A stretch of 64,000 bases of DNA from Archegozetes longisetosus (taxonomy: Eukaryota > Arthropoda > Arachnida > Sarcoptiformes > Trhypochthoniidae). Shown one piece after another: positions 36,315 to 49,118 of the stretch (its first letter is position 1; the number at the start of each line of letters is the position of its first letter). Made by a program: the position numbers and the translations under genes. The DNA lies in the NCBI GenBank assembly GCA_018873245.2, contig JAEMBT020000009.1:7625288-7689287 (forward strand), read 5' to 3'. The notes beneath the pieces are model-generated. The model saw only the letters and a list, made by a program, of their open reading frames with translations, ran no database searches and was not told the DNA's origin.

Positions 36315-36993
36315 GGTGTTTGGAGAATCAAAATGACCGATAGTTCAAGTAAAGTCTGTGTATATGATTTGATGGACCTAGGTCCAGCACTTAAAGATTT
36401 AATTCAGTGTTGGAAAAAAAGCTAAAAATTTCTTTAGCCCTTAGCTTTGGATGTTATCTCTGTTAAATCTCTGGCTACACAAAGTCTAGTTCAACAAATA
36501 CATAATGAACTTAAACTCTTAAACGCATTTATCGAAACAGTTTTGTCTCATATTGTAGTTCACCAGATTTCCAACGGCTATAAATAAATTGGTTCTATCT
36601 TTCCATTGATGATCAGCATTCCCACAACCATTTCTTTTAACTCCGATCCATATGTGGAGTGTTATTTCTTTTGGTAGTAATCTCTTATAAGCTAAATCAT
36701 AAATAAATTGATTTTCTTCATTAGAAAAGTTTGAATTACAAAAAATATTAAAACATTCCTAGATATTCAAATGTGAACAATTCAAATATCGTACAAACAG
36801 ACTTTTATAATGATTGATAAAGTAATGACTTTTAATTTAGTAGTGGATTTTACTTTAACTGTCAATTAAGTGAGAAATGATTAGATTTTATCCACAAAAA
36901 TAATTCAATTATTAAAATCAACTGTTTTATATCCAGAAGAGGTCGTTTAGTCTCTCCTCAACCCTTTACTTACTATAATGTTTTTCTTTATGT

Positions 36994-37337
36994 TGACATG
37001 ACCCAAATTATTTATCTGTCCTAAATTAGTGACCATTCCTAAATCCTTGACCTGTCCTAGAAATCTTTGTACTTAACTATAGTTTCTAACCATAAAAGCA
37101 TGTGATGGTCAATTTGATGAATTTTTCTAAACAAAATCTGTCGGTATATAAAGACTAGGCTTTTGAGCTTTAGGATACACTCTTCTCTTGTTGTGGTCAA
37201 GAGTGACAAATGAGTGAAAAGCTTTTGTGGTACTCTTACACATAAGTTAATGTCTCATGTTAAGTGTTTTACTTTCTTTATATTAAATAAAGTATATTTT
37301 AAAGAAAAGTGTTTAGTCACTCATCAGGATCGTGACA
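36994..37337 (+). mobile_element. Solo LTR, 344 bp
   Basis: Begins TGACATGACCC and ends ATCGTGACA (TG...CA), flanked by ATGT (36990-36993 and 37338-37341). The matching site in copy P (about 29232-29250) is uninterrupted. It contains TATATAAAG (about 37145) and AATAAAG (about 37287), consistent with LTR promoter and poly(A) signals. Confidence 0.85.
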
Positions 37338-37376
37338 ATGTTATAATTAAGATCCAACTTTTTGGTTAAAAACGGT

Positions 37377-37544
37377 TATAGAAAATCAACTCCGAATTGA
37401 GGTATTTTATTAAATGAGTAGCAAACAGATAAAAGTAAGCATTATAGCAGTCACTTTTAATCCCCTATTCAACCGAAATTTCACTTTCCACCGATCACCG
37501 AATTGAACCGGTTTCGCACCAATTTCGCTACTTTTTCTTATCTC
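37377..37544 (-). repeat. R repeat, unit 3 (inverted)
   Basis: Reverse complement of the R units at 28107 and 29049. It is a single copy here, so the tandem state in P is derived, or one unit was lost here. Confidence 0.85.
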
Positions 37545-37652
37545 AAAAATTTTCTTAGAATTTTCAAAACTATAACACGTGAAATTTTAATCTTCACGCA
37601 TTCATTGTTTTCTTTGTGTGAAATACATTCAGTATTCTATAAGTGATTGATA

Positions 37653-39060
37653 ATGCTCAAAGGTAGACAAAATCTTTTAACTAAAATGAATTTAGTTACT
37701 TCAGATTATCTTAAAATCTTTGGAGTTAGTTGTGATAAATTAATGTATAAATTGTGTTTAGTGCAAATGAATTATGATTATCAACATGTTTCGAGTCGGG
37801 TTAGTGGACACATCAAACCACAGAAACACATTCAAAAACTTTCTGAAATGAGAGAGTTATAAATACATCTCAAACTTTATTACCTGAATCTTCAGAGAAA
37901 TCGCAGCAAAAGCAACGAAAAATCCATTTCTTAAAAAATGACTGTCTAGTTAGTTAAAAATAATATTTCTCTTTCAAAGCTTGATACAGCAGACTTTAGA
38001 ACTATTATTGTAAACAATATCAAAAATTATCTTCCTTGTTCTCAAACGCTTAGGACTCATTATATTCTTGAAACGATTCAAGATACTCTTTGAAAAGTGA
38101 GAAAAAAGTTAGGGAATGATCCAATTTATATGATTTTAGACGAAACAACAGATACAATACGAAGATTTATTTCAAATATATCAGTTGGGTCACTAAGTTC
38201 AAAATCCACAAAATCAATGCTTGCTAAGATAATTTCTTGAAGCTACAAATAACTCAACACTTTCACATGAAATCTTAGATTTATTTCAAAGGATTTGGTC
38301 TGATCAAATTTATTATGAAAAAGTTTGGTTAATTTTAAATGGTATGGGTTCATATATAATGCTGGCTATAGAAAAACTTGAAAATTCTGGTTCATTTTTA
38401 AATCTTCATCACGTTACTTGCATTGTACGCATGCTTAATGGAGTTTACGAGAAAATAACAAAAGAAAATGAAGAAATGAATAATTTTATTTTAATATTTC
38501 AGAAGATAATTTGCAAAACCTTCCGTAGAAGGCAACAATTTAAAAAAGAAACCAAGTTATATCTACCACCAAAAGTAGTTATTATATGTCAGTGAACATG
38601 GCTTAAAACTTCATTTTATTTTGCTGAAAATTTTCAGAAGTTTGCTCATTTATTAACAGGTTGGATTCAAAGAAGAGTAAGTCGACCTAAAAAGTTCAAA
38701 AGTTCATTAAGGCTATGTTTGGGAAAAAATTTAATTGAGATTCTAAAGTTCAATTTTCTCCCTGTAACAATTAAGAAGCTTGAAAATAAGCAATTATCAA
38801 TTTATGATCAGCTCAAAGCATTAAATGAATTTAAAACTAAACTGAAAGGATTTTCATTAGAAAATTGAAAGGTTTAGATAAGAAAAACCTTGGTTTGATT
38901 AAATTCACATCATCAAATAATGAATACGATCATAAACTCAAATCGTAATTTGTTCCTTTAGTCAAAGTCAATGTTGAACGTTCCTTTCATTGTACAAATT
39001 TTATCTGATGGAAGACAAAGAATAATAGAAGAAACCATTGAGTTTCAAAATATGCAATTT
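37653..39060 (+). pseudogene. Decayed hAT transposase in copy Q
   Basis: 37653-37862 resembles the N-terminal zinc-finger part (KLCLVQMNYDYQHVSSRVSG, then HIKPQKH). 38095-38200 has the ILDETTD-type catalytic block. 38344-38595 has the SFLNLHHVTCIVRML block, followed by a FAENFQKF-like segment. These are in different frames with stops between them. It is the same family as the relic in P. Non-functional. Confidence 0.75.
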
Positions 39061-39175
39061 TACAAATGAATATTAATAAATTTATGGTATTTTTTCACCC
39101 ATTTCTCCAGTGTTTTTTGATGTTTTCACCACCCATTTACCAACATTTAAAAAATTTTTTTATTATCATAAATTT

Positions 39176-39828
39176 AAATCTTTAGTTATAACGTGATTAA
39201 AAAACATTTATGTGCTTAAAGAATGAATGAATAAATCCATTAGTAGAACAATAAAAGTAAAGTAATTCAGTTCAATTATAGGATAAATAGTTGTATTTGT
39301 TCTCACTGATTGATTGAAATTCTACGACGTATGAAAGGCTGGCAACTAGCCTCGGTAACATTTCTATTAATGTATTTGGCTTATATTGAGTGAAACACAT
39401 TTTAATAGTAAATAACAAACGCATTTTTGAAATTAAATTGACTTACATTCTATGAGAACTCATGCATAAAGTCAAGTTTAATGAAAACCTGATATAAGTT
39501 CTAAATAATTATATTAGACTAAGTGTTGTGCAGGCAAATTTCAATATTAAGACAAAGTTTCAAATGATTACTCAAATTATTTTACACATAATTACAAAAA
39601 TGCATAAAACGTTACTTATCGTAACTTCGATATAGTAAACGTTAAAAATAAATTGTTAAATTATTGATAATTAATATAAATGAAAACTCTAAATACAATT
39701 GTTTAGCAAAAGATATATTGCCAATATTTTATGTAATCGTTTAAATTCAATTGATATTTAAAGAAAGCACAAAAGTCTCTTGAAGCGTGTATTGTTTTAT
39801 ACGAATTAAGTATTTGTGTTTCTTGTAT
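39176..39828. other. Intergenic, no gene seen
   Basis: AT-rich 3' flank of the IR gene. Nothing is supported. Confidence 0.5.
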
Positions 39829-42161
39829 TTAAGGATTAACTCTGTTGTTACGAATATTAAAATAAGTTCTCTGCACATACGATATTATTCGAGAATTTTC
39901 CAAAACTTCTGTTATGAAATTACGAACAGTATTCGAATAGGAATGAGTGAATATTTCCATCAGTAATACCAGAAACGCAATTGAGTTCCCAATAAACAGT
40001 ACAATGAACGCGCCCCTCAACTGTTTTATAGTCAAAGGTCCGAATTCATAGGCAGTCACATCGACTTTCGCGTTGATGTCAGGTCCATATCCTTTAGGTT
40101 TGAGTGATTTTCTAAGTTCGTATTCATATATTCCACTCTCAGATAATTGAACGATTCTATCATGAAAGTCATAAAATTGCATCCATTTTCTAGATTATTG
40201 AAAGATTAATTTATAAAACTTACACATAGTCCAGTTTCACAGTTATTGTTTTATCGAGGTACGAATTTAGTTGCAGAAAGTAAGGCTTAGTTCCAAAACC
40301 TGATTCCGAGATGTGATAATCAAATCCTTCAGAAAATTCAGAAATCGATTTCCATTCATGGGTTGCTTTTAGATAATGAATGAACAAACCATCTAATGAA
40401 ATGACAGCATTGTTATCTCGACACCTCTTTAATAGGTATTCAATCAATTTGGGATCAAAAATAGCTTTGATCGGATCAACCAACTCAGATCGTTTTCTGA
40501 AATCTATAGCCATATCTGATGAATCATTATCTATGAAGTCCTCCATTTCCAAATACTCAAAGACTATTATTGTTGACTCCTTCCAATGGGGTTTAGAGTA
40601 TAAATCATTCCATGAGTCGATTCTTTCGATTGGATCATTGCGAGCTAATAAATCAAACAGTCTGCCCGAAAAGCAAGATAATAATACAATACTTATAAGA
40701 AGCCAAATCCCAAGGAATATTCTGGTGAAACTACTAGTTATTCTGTGAGCGATTATGTCCGAAAGTATAACAGATACCAAATCCCAAATATATTCCACAA
40801 TTCTGATTATCGATCGCCTTTTCACGCACAAGATTAATGCAATCGAAAGAATAGATATGAAGATTGAATAGTAAATTTCAACATCGAATGAATCGAACAG
40901 AGTGAACAGAGACCATTCATCTGTAAAGAATTCGTAATATAGAGTAATAAATATTAAGATCTCATAATATTAGAAATTTTTTTTTTAATGGATTAAATTT
41001 GTATTTGATTTACTAACCTTTTTTAGTAAAGCTTAAAATCGCTGATTTCTCTATTATTCCGATAGATCGTGAAAGAGTTAGACCATAAGTTATTCGAACT
41101 TCTTCCAAATTCTTTGTAGGGCAGTAAGGAAACAAAATCATGTGTAAGCCTCCTTTACTTGGATCACTTTCAGTATTTTCCTCAATCAACTCAGAAACAC
41201 TTTTGATAACAGGCCGAAATTGCACACTGAGATTAAATTGAAAACGTTCTGTCAGAATCTTACTAAACATTGATATAGTAAATAGGTTTCGAACTATTAG
41301 CAGGGATAAATGAGTTATCAAAAAATAGTTTTAGTTTACATTTGAATTTCATGTTAATAATTTGATATAAGCAATACTAATTACAATTGATTTCAGGTTT
41401 AGTTGAAATTAATTAAAGTGAGAAAGTATACTTTACTTTCAGTAAATTATAGATAAAGGAAATTTGGTCGAGCGCATCAACCACTAATTGAATTTTTATT
41501 TCATAATTAATTTTGGTGTCATTAGGATTAATGAGTCAGATAATTTTTACTTAATTTTTGTTTGCATTGATGGAAATTTTTTCAAATTTACATTAAGTTT
41601 ATGCGAAATTTTAAGACATTTACGAGGCAGTAGTTTGTTTGCCCCATCACTTTTGACACTTTTATTTGACTAATCCAACCTTAGGTCAAGCTAGCTTATC
41701 AAATATAACTAAACGTATCTAATCAAAAAACCATAAAATCAGTTCATTTTTAAATTAATATTTGATACTATTCATTGTTGCAATAACTTTGTAATACTTA
41801 TTATTGTTAAGTTCATTATAGTAAGAAAACTTTCATTATTACAGTTTCACGTTTATACCAGTTTGTAAATTAATACTTACTTTGCTTTGATATAATTTGC
41901 AAAATGCATAAGTAATACTATTAGTGGTCCACAATATTGATAGTAAAGTATTGAAGTATTGCCTGATTTTATCAATCTTTCTCCATATGTAATAATAGGT
42001 GGCCAGAAAAATGGCTGTACTCTTATTGTGTTATTAGTCGAATTATTTTGCCAAAACACCGTGTCATTGATTGAATTCAGATTAACGCATTGATTATTAT
42101 GATATTGAAAATTCATCTTTAATCGTTTCACTATTTGTAAAAAATTTAATTTAAATAACAT
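39829..42161 (-). CDS. Divergent ionotropic receptor (iGluR-like, IR)
   Basis: Exons (minus strand): 42161-41881, 41262-41018, 40920-40224 and 40189-39829. All joins keep frame and give 527 residues. The protein has a ligand-binding S1 lobe (about residues 50-180), M1 (YYSIFISILSIALILCV), a short pore region, M3 (IFLGIWLLISIVLLSCFSG) and an S2 lobe (ending QLSESGIYEYELRK). M4 follows (LRGAFIVLFIGNSIAFLVLL) with a short tail. It lacks a long amino-terminal domain, as chemosensory IRs usually do. The usual glutamate-binding residues and the SYTANLAAFL motif are not conserved, so the ligand is unknown. Introns are 618, 97 and 34 nt; the last has a perfect GTAAGT donor and CTAG acceptor and removes a stop. 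The ATG at 42161 is the first in frame, but a further upstream exon is possible. Confidence 0.82.
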
Positions 42162-43360
42162 TAATAAAGAAAATAAAATAAATTGTCGCAATAAGTTCAA
42201 ATTATTTCGAACTGTTAGCTTTTGTTTCTTAGAATAACTATTTGACAAATGATCATTAATTCTGCTCCAATTAATTTTTTAATAAAAATTTATTTCAAAT
42301 TAAGACTCATTTTTGAAGATATAGTTATTAAAGCAATAACATTTATGAGTTTGTATCTTTTTTTATATCAAATGAACTTCAAATTAATGAGAAACCTCTT
42401 ATATCTACATTATGCTGTTAGTAATATTTAAAATGTTTCTTCATTAGAAATGATACGTTTGCAACCCATTATGCATTAATGGTTGTGTTAAGTATAGTGT
42501 CATACTCACTAATCGAAATAGGATTTTTGAGTCTCAATTGAACTCTTTCAACACAAAAAATAACGTTAATAGATAAATCGATTTCCAGAAAAAAGCTCTC
42601 GATTTAAATAATAACTGTATTGCATTAGCTCATGGTTCCTAAACAATACTGCTTTGCATACAATCAGAACGAATGGGTTTATTAATAATATTGAATTATT
42701 AATCAATGTTTTTAAAAGTAAATACAAGTTTTATAAATGACAAATAAATTGTCTAACAATAATACGAACAGAAAAAGCTGAAATTGATTTAGGTGTAACA
42801 CCAATTTACATGATTTGAAAACTTGTATAAATCTATAGTAACGTCAGAAATGTCTAATATTTCTAATGAAAAATTGAGTGATATTATTTGTATACTCGTG
42901 TATTTTCCAAAACCAGAAAATAAAAATTTTTTTCTTCTATTTTTTTCAAAATTTGAGATTTTCATTAAAAATATTTCGTTATTTACATTTACTTGGACAA
43001 TCAATAAATATGCAGTAGTCTAGATTTAAGTTTATGTTATACGTTTTATTGCACTGATATATCTCGTAAGATAATTTTTTGTTCGCTGAAAATGAATACA
43101 TATTGTCCCTCTGAACCAGTCGATGCCACTCCTGACTCATTGTATAAAAATTATTCTCTATGAGCTATCGACTATTATCAAGGCAGATAAACAAATTTTG
43201 TATAAAATTATGGACTAATTAATGTGTATGAAGTTGATTAAGCTAAAAATGATTACATAAAATAAGGGAAGATTCCCCGCTTCTATAGGGCTCAGCCCCA
43301 GAACAAAATCATTAATTGTTTCATGAATATAGAGTATAGGATTAGAACGCTGTTTTCTAC

Positions 43361-43408
<48 letters not shown>

Positions 43409-45639
43409 CTCCCTCCCTCCCTCTCTAATAAAAAATGAGAACTATTTTATATTTGCATTGTTCTATTAAGCATCATTTCTACTAGCCTCTCTACAAACTA
43501 TTGCTAAGAGATACCATTTTAATTTTTTTCTTAAAATAGATAACTTAAATTTACATCATTATATCATTGTCTAAAATGATATACTAAAGGAATCATTTGT
43601 AATTTATTTTAAAAATTCATTCTTTTGTAAAATCTTGTAAATACAACCTTTCAAAATAAAATATTGCTTTCTAAAATTCGAATGAGTAACTCTTATTTAA
43701 CTAATTTTAAAAATATTTTATCCATTTTTCCGAGAAATGGTAAAATGTACTACTTCAGAATATTTTTGTAGTTATAAGGTTTTTAAGGTCGAGGTCACTT
43801 TTTATACTTGGACTGTAAAGCTGTTCTATACTGCGTTAAAGATCCGTGACAACTGGAGATCTGAAGCAGAGGATTATGCAATCGCATTACTACTCTTTAA
43901 GAAATAATTGACATAAGAATAAATACTGAGACAGCTATAATTGACACAAATAAATTAAATGGAGAAATAAATTTCATATAATTTCCAAAATCCATAGAAT
44001 TTCGCCATCATTGAAAGTTCTTTACTTTCCTATCAATTCTACGATTGGGCTTAACAATGGAAATCTCTACAATAGTTATTTTCTTTTTAATAAAAGCTAT
44101 CACTATTATAATAAGCAAGCCAAAAGAGTCTGATTATATGACAATCTCTAATATTTCACTTATACTTCTAACGAATACAATCGCATGAATGTAAAATACT
44201 AGGTTGAATACACGGTATAAAGTAAGCTTGATCAGATAATAACACTTTGAAAATTGTAAAAAGTAGAACGTTTAGCGCTAGCTACTATAAATCACGAATA
44301 ATAATAAATTTATATGTTCAAAAGTTTTTTTTTAAAAATTAAAATATAATTGAAATGACAAATCTTTTTCGTTCACCAAAAATGTTTTGATTTGATAAGC
44401 AATTAAAGATTTCTTTTAGTATAGTTAAAAACTTGAATATCTTATCTTTTTCCGATGATTTGTGAGTTATTGATAATCAGAGATATTACTTTTTACAATT
44501 GAATGCCTGTTATAATATTATCTTATACTATTTGAAACCATATTCATATAAGACATTTCTATTTTTAGAAATATAAATCATAAGTGAAATAACTGGAGCT
44601 AACTACATTAATATATAAATCAAAAATGAATGCTCAATACCTGTTTACACATAAGTCTTAGGCACACCGATTTTATAAAAGAAGCAAAATTTCAATGATC
44701 ATATAGTAAAACTACTTGTCGAACAGGACTTTAAGGAGAAGTGTTTTTGTGTATATATTTCGAGAAAATTCTCTATGGAAATTAATGGAATTTATATTTA
44801 TAAGCTTTGAATTTAAGGTATTGATTAATATTTTTAGCATTGTTTCAACATATGAGGCTTGAAAACACGATCATTTATGAACTCAAATCAATTTTCAGTG
44901 CCTCGCACTAGTCATTATTTATTCAAAAGTCCTTTTACATCGTAGAACAGCAATATAAGTTAAATGTCATAAATCAATACATCTATAGTACCTACATTTG
45001 TATCCACCGTCACCAGATCAAGTCTGACTCAATTAAGAAAAAATTTAAATGAGACTTAAGTAAAAGTTATAAAAAAGTAGTTTTACTGATTCCGGAAATA
45101 TTTCTAAAAGATGATTTGCGAGCGAAAGCATTCAATTGATTAGAACGCTCTCGGATTTCGTTTAACCCGAGTTTAAAAATTTTAACTTATTTTTAGTGAA
45201 ATAAAGAAGAAAAGTTGTGACATTCTAAAGATTATTTATAAATATTTTATTTTGAAATTTATTAATAAAACCCATTTTGCCATCTCCCGGCAACCGACAC
45301 TCATTAATGATATTAAGTCTTTTCAAATTAAAATTTGTCATTTAAATTAATTCTAGTAAAGACAATTATTATATCACAAATCCTTATATTTAAAGTAATA
45401 AAAAATAGCACAACAATCACAATTACAGCACCATTTATGTAAATATATAAATTAATTTTATCTAAAATCAATATAGTTATAAACACAAACCGTGATAAAT
45501 TATATACGTCAGTATCATAATAATTGGCATATCGATCTCATCTGATATTTCATGATAATATGCTCACTAGATAAAACTAAATCCTATTATAGTAAATTTC
45601 TAGTAATTTCTTCAATACCATTCCTTCAGATACACTGAA
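42162..45639. other. Intergenic, no gene seen apart from a microsatellite
   Basis: A long AT-rich stretch. Short ORFs at 42249-42431 and 42789-43023 have no recognisable domain. A somewhat GC-richer patch at 43790-43890 is not identifiable. Confidence 0.5.
43362..43426. repeat. (CT)n/(CCCT)n microsatellite
   Basis: About 21 uninterrupted CT units followed by CCCTCCCTCC-type repeats. The opposite-strand Arg-Glu repeat ORF is an artefact. Confidence 0.97.
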
Positions 45640-48383
45640 ACTGTACCGTGCTCAATCGAGAACGTACCTTTAATCTATCACTAACAACTCTATTAGCAGC
45701 GACGTGCCAATATCTTCATACCAGTTTGAAATACTGGTTAATGGGACACCGTTACCAGCCCCGTTTCACTTGGCTTAGTCGGTGTGATAGCTGGTCGCTA
45801 CTTCTACATTATTTGCAGATGTCCTTGAATCCTACATCGACACTGCCATCAACACATCCATCTAAGCAAGCAAGTGGTTCCACAACAGCAAAGCCATCTC
45901 AACGACAGATGATAATTCCTAAGGACTTAGCCGTAACCAGGGGGCTAACCGAAGATGACGGGAGAATCGCCAGAAAGCAATACTCTTGAGTTTATCTTTG
46001 GAAAAACAGAATATTCAGTAGGAGCATCACCTCAAACGCTGATTGTTACAACGCCAACATCGAACTCAACGCAAATTGGCCGAAGGACTCAAGAAAGACA
46101 AAGAAGCCTCAGGCGTGGCCGCTAAAGAACGTTCACCACTGAAGAATAATTTCAACAGTCATCAAACGTCACTAAAATTCAGTAGTGTTTATCCAATCCG
46201 AAAAAGAATCTTGAAAGAATCTCGCAGAAGCAAACAACAACTGCAGCATCGCACTATGTTACGCCGTAGTATTAGATTTGAAGACTGGTAAGCCTTTCTG
46301 AGAAGTTTCACCAATTACTCTAACAAAATATTTTAACTTAAAACACGATTCATTCTTAAGAAATAAAAATTTTTTTTATTAAAAGTAAGGAAAAGTCATT
46401 GTATTATCATATTATTCCTGAAAAATATGTCGAGCAATGGCATAAACACCCAACAAGTGCTAATAACGTAGATTTTAGATAAATTTGGCAATAACGATGA
46501 AGAAATCTACATCTAAACGTGGCTACGTTTGTTCGAAGTACATACCAGTGGACAAAATGATAAGGAGCGCATGATATTGTCGATGTACAGCTTCAACTTA
46601 CCAACACTCGAATGGTAAGGTGAGGAGTCGCTGGTCACCGCATAATCACACGCTGGAATACAGTCAATACAAAATTTACGAAAATATATTCTGTGTTTCA
46701 ACTACCGTACCACTAATTGATGTTCAACACCGATATCTGAAACTCCATGAGAAATTTGAACAATACTTCAAGGACAAAATGCGTCTTCTCAGGTTAACAA
46801 AGCTCAGCGAAGAAGAGGTCATTCAGTAGCTCACAGAAGGAATGCCAGTATCGTGTAGAGTGATCTTTACTGCATCTAGACCATCTGAAACTTCAGCATG
46901 GGTTGAAATCGTCTAACAAATTGAGACTTATCAAAACTTCAATATCGTGAGCAATCATTGACAAGGTCAAAACATCAATTTTTCAAAAGTCTCGTATGAC
47001 CACATCATCTAAGCCTCAATCCATGTCAGTACTACCTCAAGCTCAGAAAGGAGGAATCCATTAGCATCGCGAATGTACAGATAACCCCACCTGAATTACT
47101 TCAAATCATGAAAGACAGCACAATCAGAGAAAGTCATTCCAGACACAGCCGAAACACATATCCAACACAGAAAACAGTGGTTCATCTTCCAGCGCAGAGG
47201 TTAACGCTTTAAACAAATACAGCCACCGACCTTCGAAAATAATGGGTGCCTTTTGCGGGCACCTACTTTTGATGATAGACCTATGAGTAATCGATGTGAG
47301 GAGTCTAACGATATATCACATGCCATGTTTTATCTATAAGTTACGTGAAAGTTTTGATTTTCTATATATCCAGGCACTCACCCGACCACCTCAGGTACCC
47401 ACCTGACCACTCCAGACACCCACTCTCCATTCCTCCCTCTCTCAAAGTACCTATTGGTAACTCGTTTAACCTAATCAACACGAACCCGATTCAACCTAAG
47501 CTGAAGATGGCGCCAGATCGCTTCGCTCGAAGACTTCCGACTTTCTCAATATACTACCCTACCAAGCTGTGTATACTTTACGATGACGCTTCAAAAGTTG
47601 GGATAGCTGCTACACTAGCCCAGGGAGATGACAAAAACATAGAGCACGTTATTGCATACTTTACCAGATACCTGAATCAACATCAAGAAAATTAGTCAAC
47701 ATCAGAACTGGAGTGTTTAGCAGTTGTGGAGTCGATTAACCACTTTGAAGCATACTTCGATAAGCACTTCGCCTTCATGACTGATCTCAGCTTTCTTCGA
47801 TGACTTCTGACAATTAAGCAACTTAAAGGTAAACTATACCGTTGGCCTGTTAAGTTTTCAACAAAATCGTTTGATATCCTACATCGACCAGGCCGTTTCA
47901 GCAGCATGTTGACTCTCCTTCCCGTTCGCCAATAAATTTTCATCTCACTCCTAAAGAGCTTAAATTGTCACAAGATTCTTCTGACCTGAAATACGTACGT
48001 AACCCTCATGTTTGTCACGGCGCAGTGACAATAGAGGTTTATTCAAAGCGGTTGTACCAGAACTTTGTCCAAAACTTCTACAGGAATATCACGAAAACTA
48101 CAGTCATCCCGGAAAGAATAGAACGGTTAAACTCATAACGCCGTATTATTGGTGGCCTACAACTCCTAAAGATATCAAGCAACACGTCTCTTCATATAAA
48201 ACATTTCAAGTTACAAAATACAATCAGCTGACCCCGAGAAAATACACAATTCCGGAATCTGATTTGGAATCAATGGAAGTAGTGGATCTCGGTAAAATTG
48301 TTATAGGTCCAGCAGCAAACAATACATTCCACATATACACCCAAGTATTCATCCACCATCTCTCACGCTTCGTTCGGGTTTAA
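45640..48383 (+). mobile_element. Decayed Ty3/gypsy retrotransposon body
   Basis: The order is that of a gypsy element, with parts missing. Gag-like fragments lie at 45648-46830. The part expected to hold protease and reverse transcriptase (46900-47490) is unrecognisable or deleted. An RNase H domain lies at 47500-47940 (LYDDASKVGIAATLAQ, then SELECLAVVESINHFEAY) with several stops. The integrase N-terminal zinc domain and start of the core lie at 48012-48383 (HENYSHPGKNRTVKLITPYY). The two zinc-binding Cys positions read as Tyr and Phe (SYKTFQ). LTRs were not identified on either side. Stops and substitutions make it inactive. Confidence 0.85.
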
Positions 48384-48776
48384 GTACGCCCTAAGCTTGG
48401 TATTTTTTGACCTCGGATGTTGAGTAGTTTCCAGTAATATCTTAAGTTCTTCGTTATGTGCTTCATTAGTAATTGGCACAAACACGCTGAATAGTATGTG
48501 TTGACATAATGCAATCTATAAGGTCTTCACTTGTATTACATGCATGATAATATATTTTGCCAAAATAAAATCCAAATTTTTCATATACTAAGAATTTTCT
48601 ATTAGGAAAATTTTGGTAAAAATCGGCACCCCTACAGTTGGTTAATTTCCGTATTAGTATTATATCTATGGGAATAAGTCTAATTTCACATTATAATACA
48701 TGAAAAATACAATCTGTATAACACAACCAATTGTATTTTTCCAATCCTAATCCTGTATAATACAAGAAGATCCTGT
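48384..48776. other. Intergenic, no gene seen
   Basis: Contains short repeated phrases around ATTATAATACA and TGTATAA, and otherwise nothing recognisable. It may include the undetected 3' LTR of the gypsy body. Confidence 0.4.
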
Positions 48777-49118
48777 ACAAATGCTAAGTCTAATTGTATC
48801 AATTATTTACTACTTTTCGTGTCACTATATCTCTGCTATTATAATACATGCGACTTTTACTTTTTACAGTATATAGTATGCAATCTCTGTATGGTCAGAT
48901 TCAAATTACTTAACGAGAAATTATTGAGGCTTTCAAGCTTTATGACTAACCGAACACTAATTAATGATGACATGATTGAAGAACACTATGATATTTGTCA
49001 GCTTACCACCCGATACAACAAATTCTGATCGAAATTTTATTTTACACTTAATTATACTCTAATTTCCTTAAATTTGGTGTTTTTGCAGTTAATACTATTT
49101 GAATATATGAAATGTTAA
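48777..49118 (+). pseudogene. GR-like chemoreceptor fragment with internal stop
   Basis: A plus-strand frame reads a membrane segment (NYLLLFVSLYLCYYN), then a loop with RFKLLNEKLL and DICQLTTRYNKF. It then meets TGA (49026-49028) and continues SKFYFTLNYTLISL. The intact GR-like receptor at 58769-60259 has YNNNFWSK at the matching place, so the stop replaces the conserved Trp. Other exons were not found. This is a partial GR-like pseudogene. Confidence 0.65.

Larger units (their letters stand above)
36315..39175 (+). mobile_element. Decayed hAT element, right inverted copy (Q)
   Basis: Inverted counterpart of 26240-30433. From 36315 it reads GGTGTTTGGAGAATC, matching the reverse complement of 30433 leftward. 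The non-coding 5' part (36315-37640) contains a solo LTR and R repeat unit 3. The transposase remnant occupies 37653-39060. Clear terminal inverted repeats and target duplications are not visible. A short stretch at 50945-51000 also resembles its 5' end. Confidence 0.8.

Noticed and set aside
40380..40748. 122-codon plus-strand ORF
   Set aside because: Antisense of the main IR exon.
43215..43406. ORF with Arg-Glu repeats on the minus strand
   Set aside because: It is the translation of the CT microsatellite.
47231..47265. Hairpin GGTGCC...GGCACC as a regulatory RNA
   Set aside because: Only a 6-bp stem inside a decayed retroelement; too weak.
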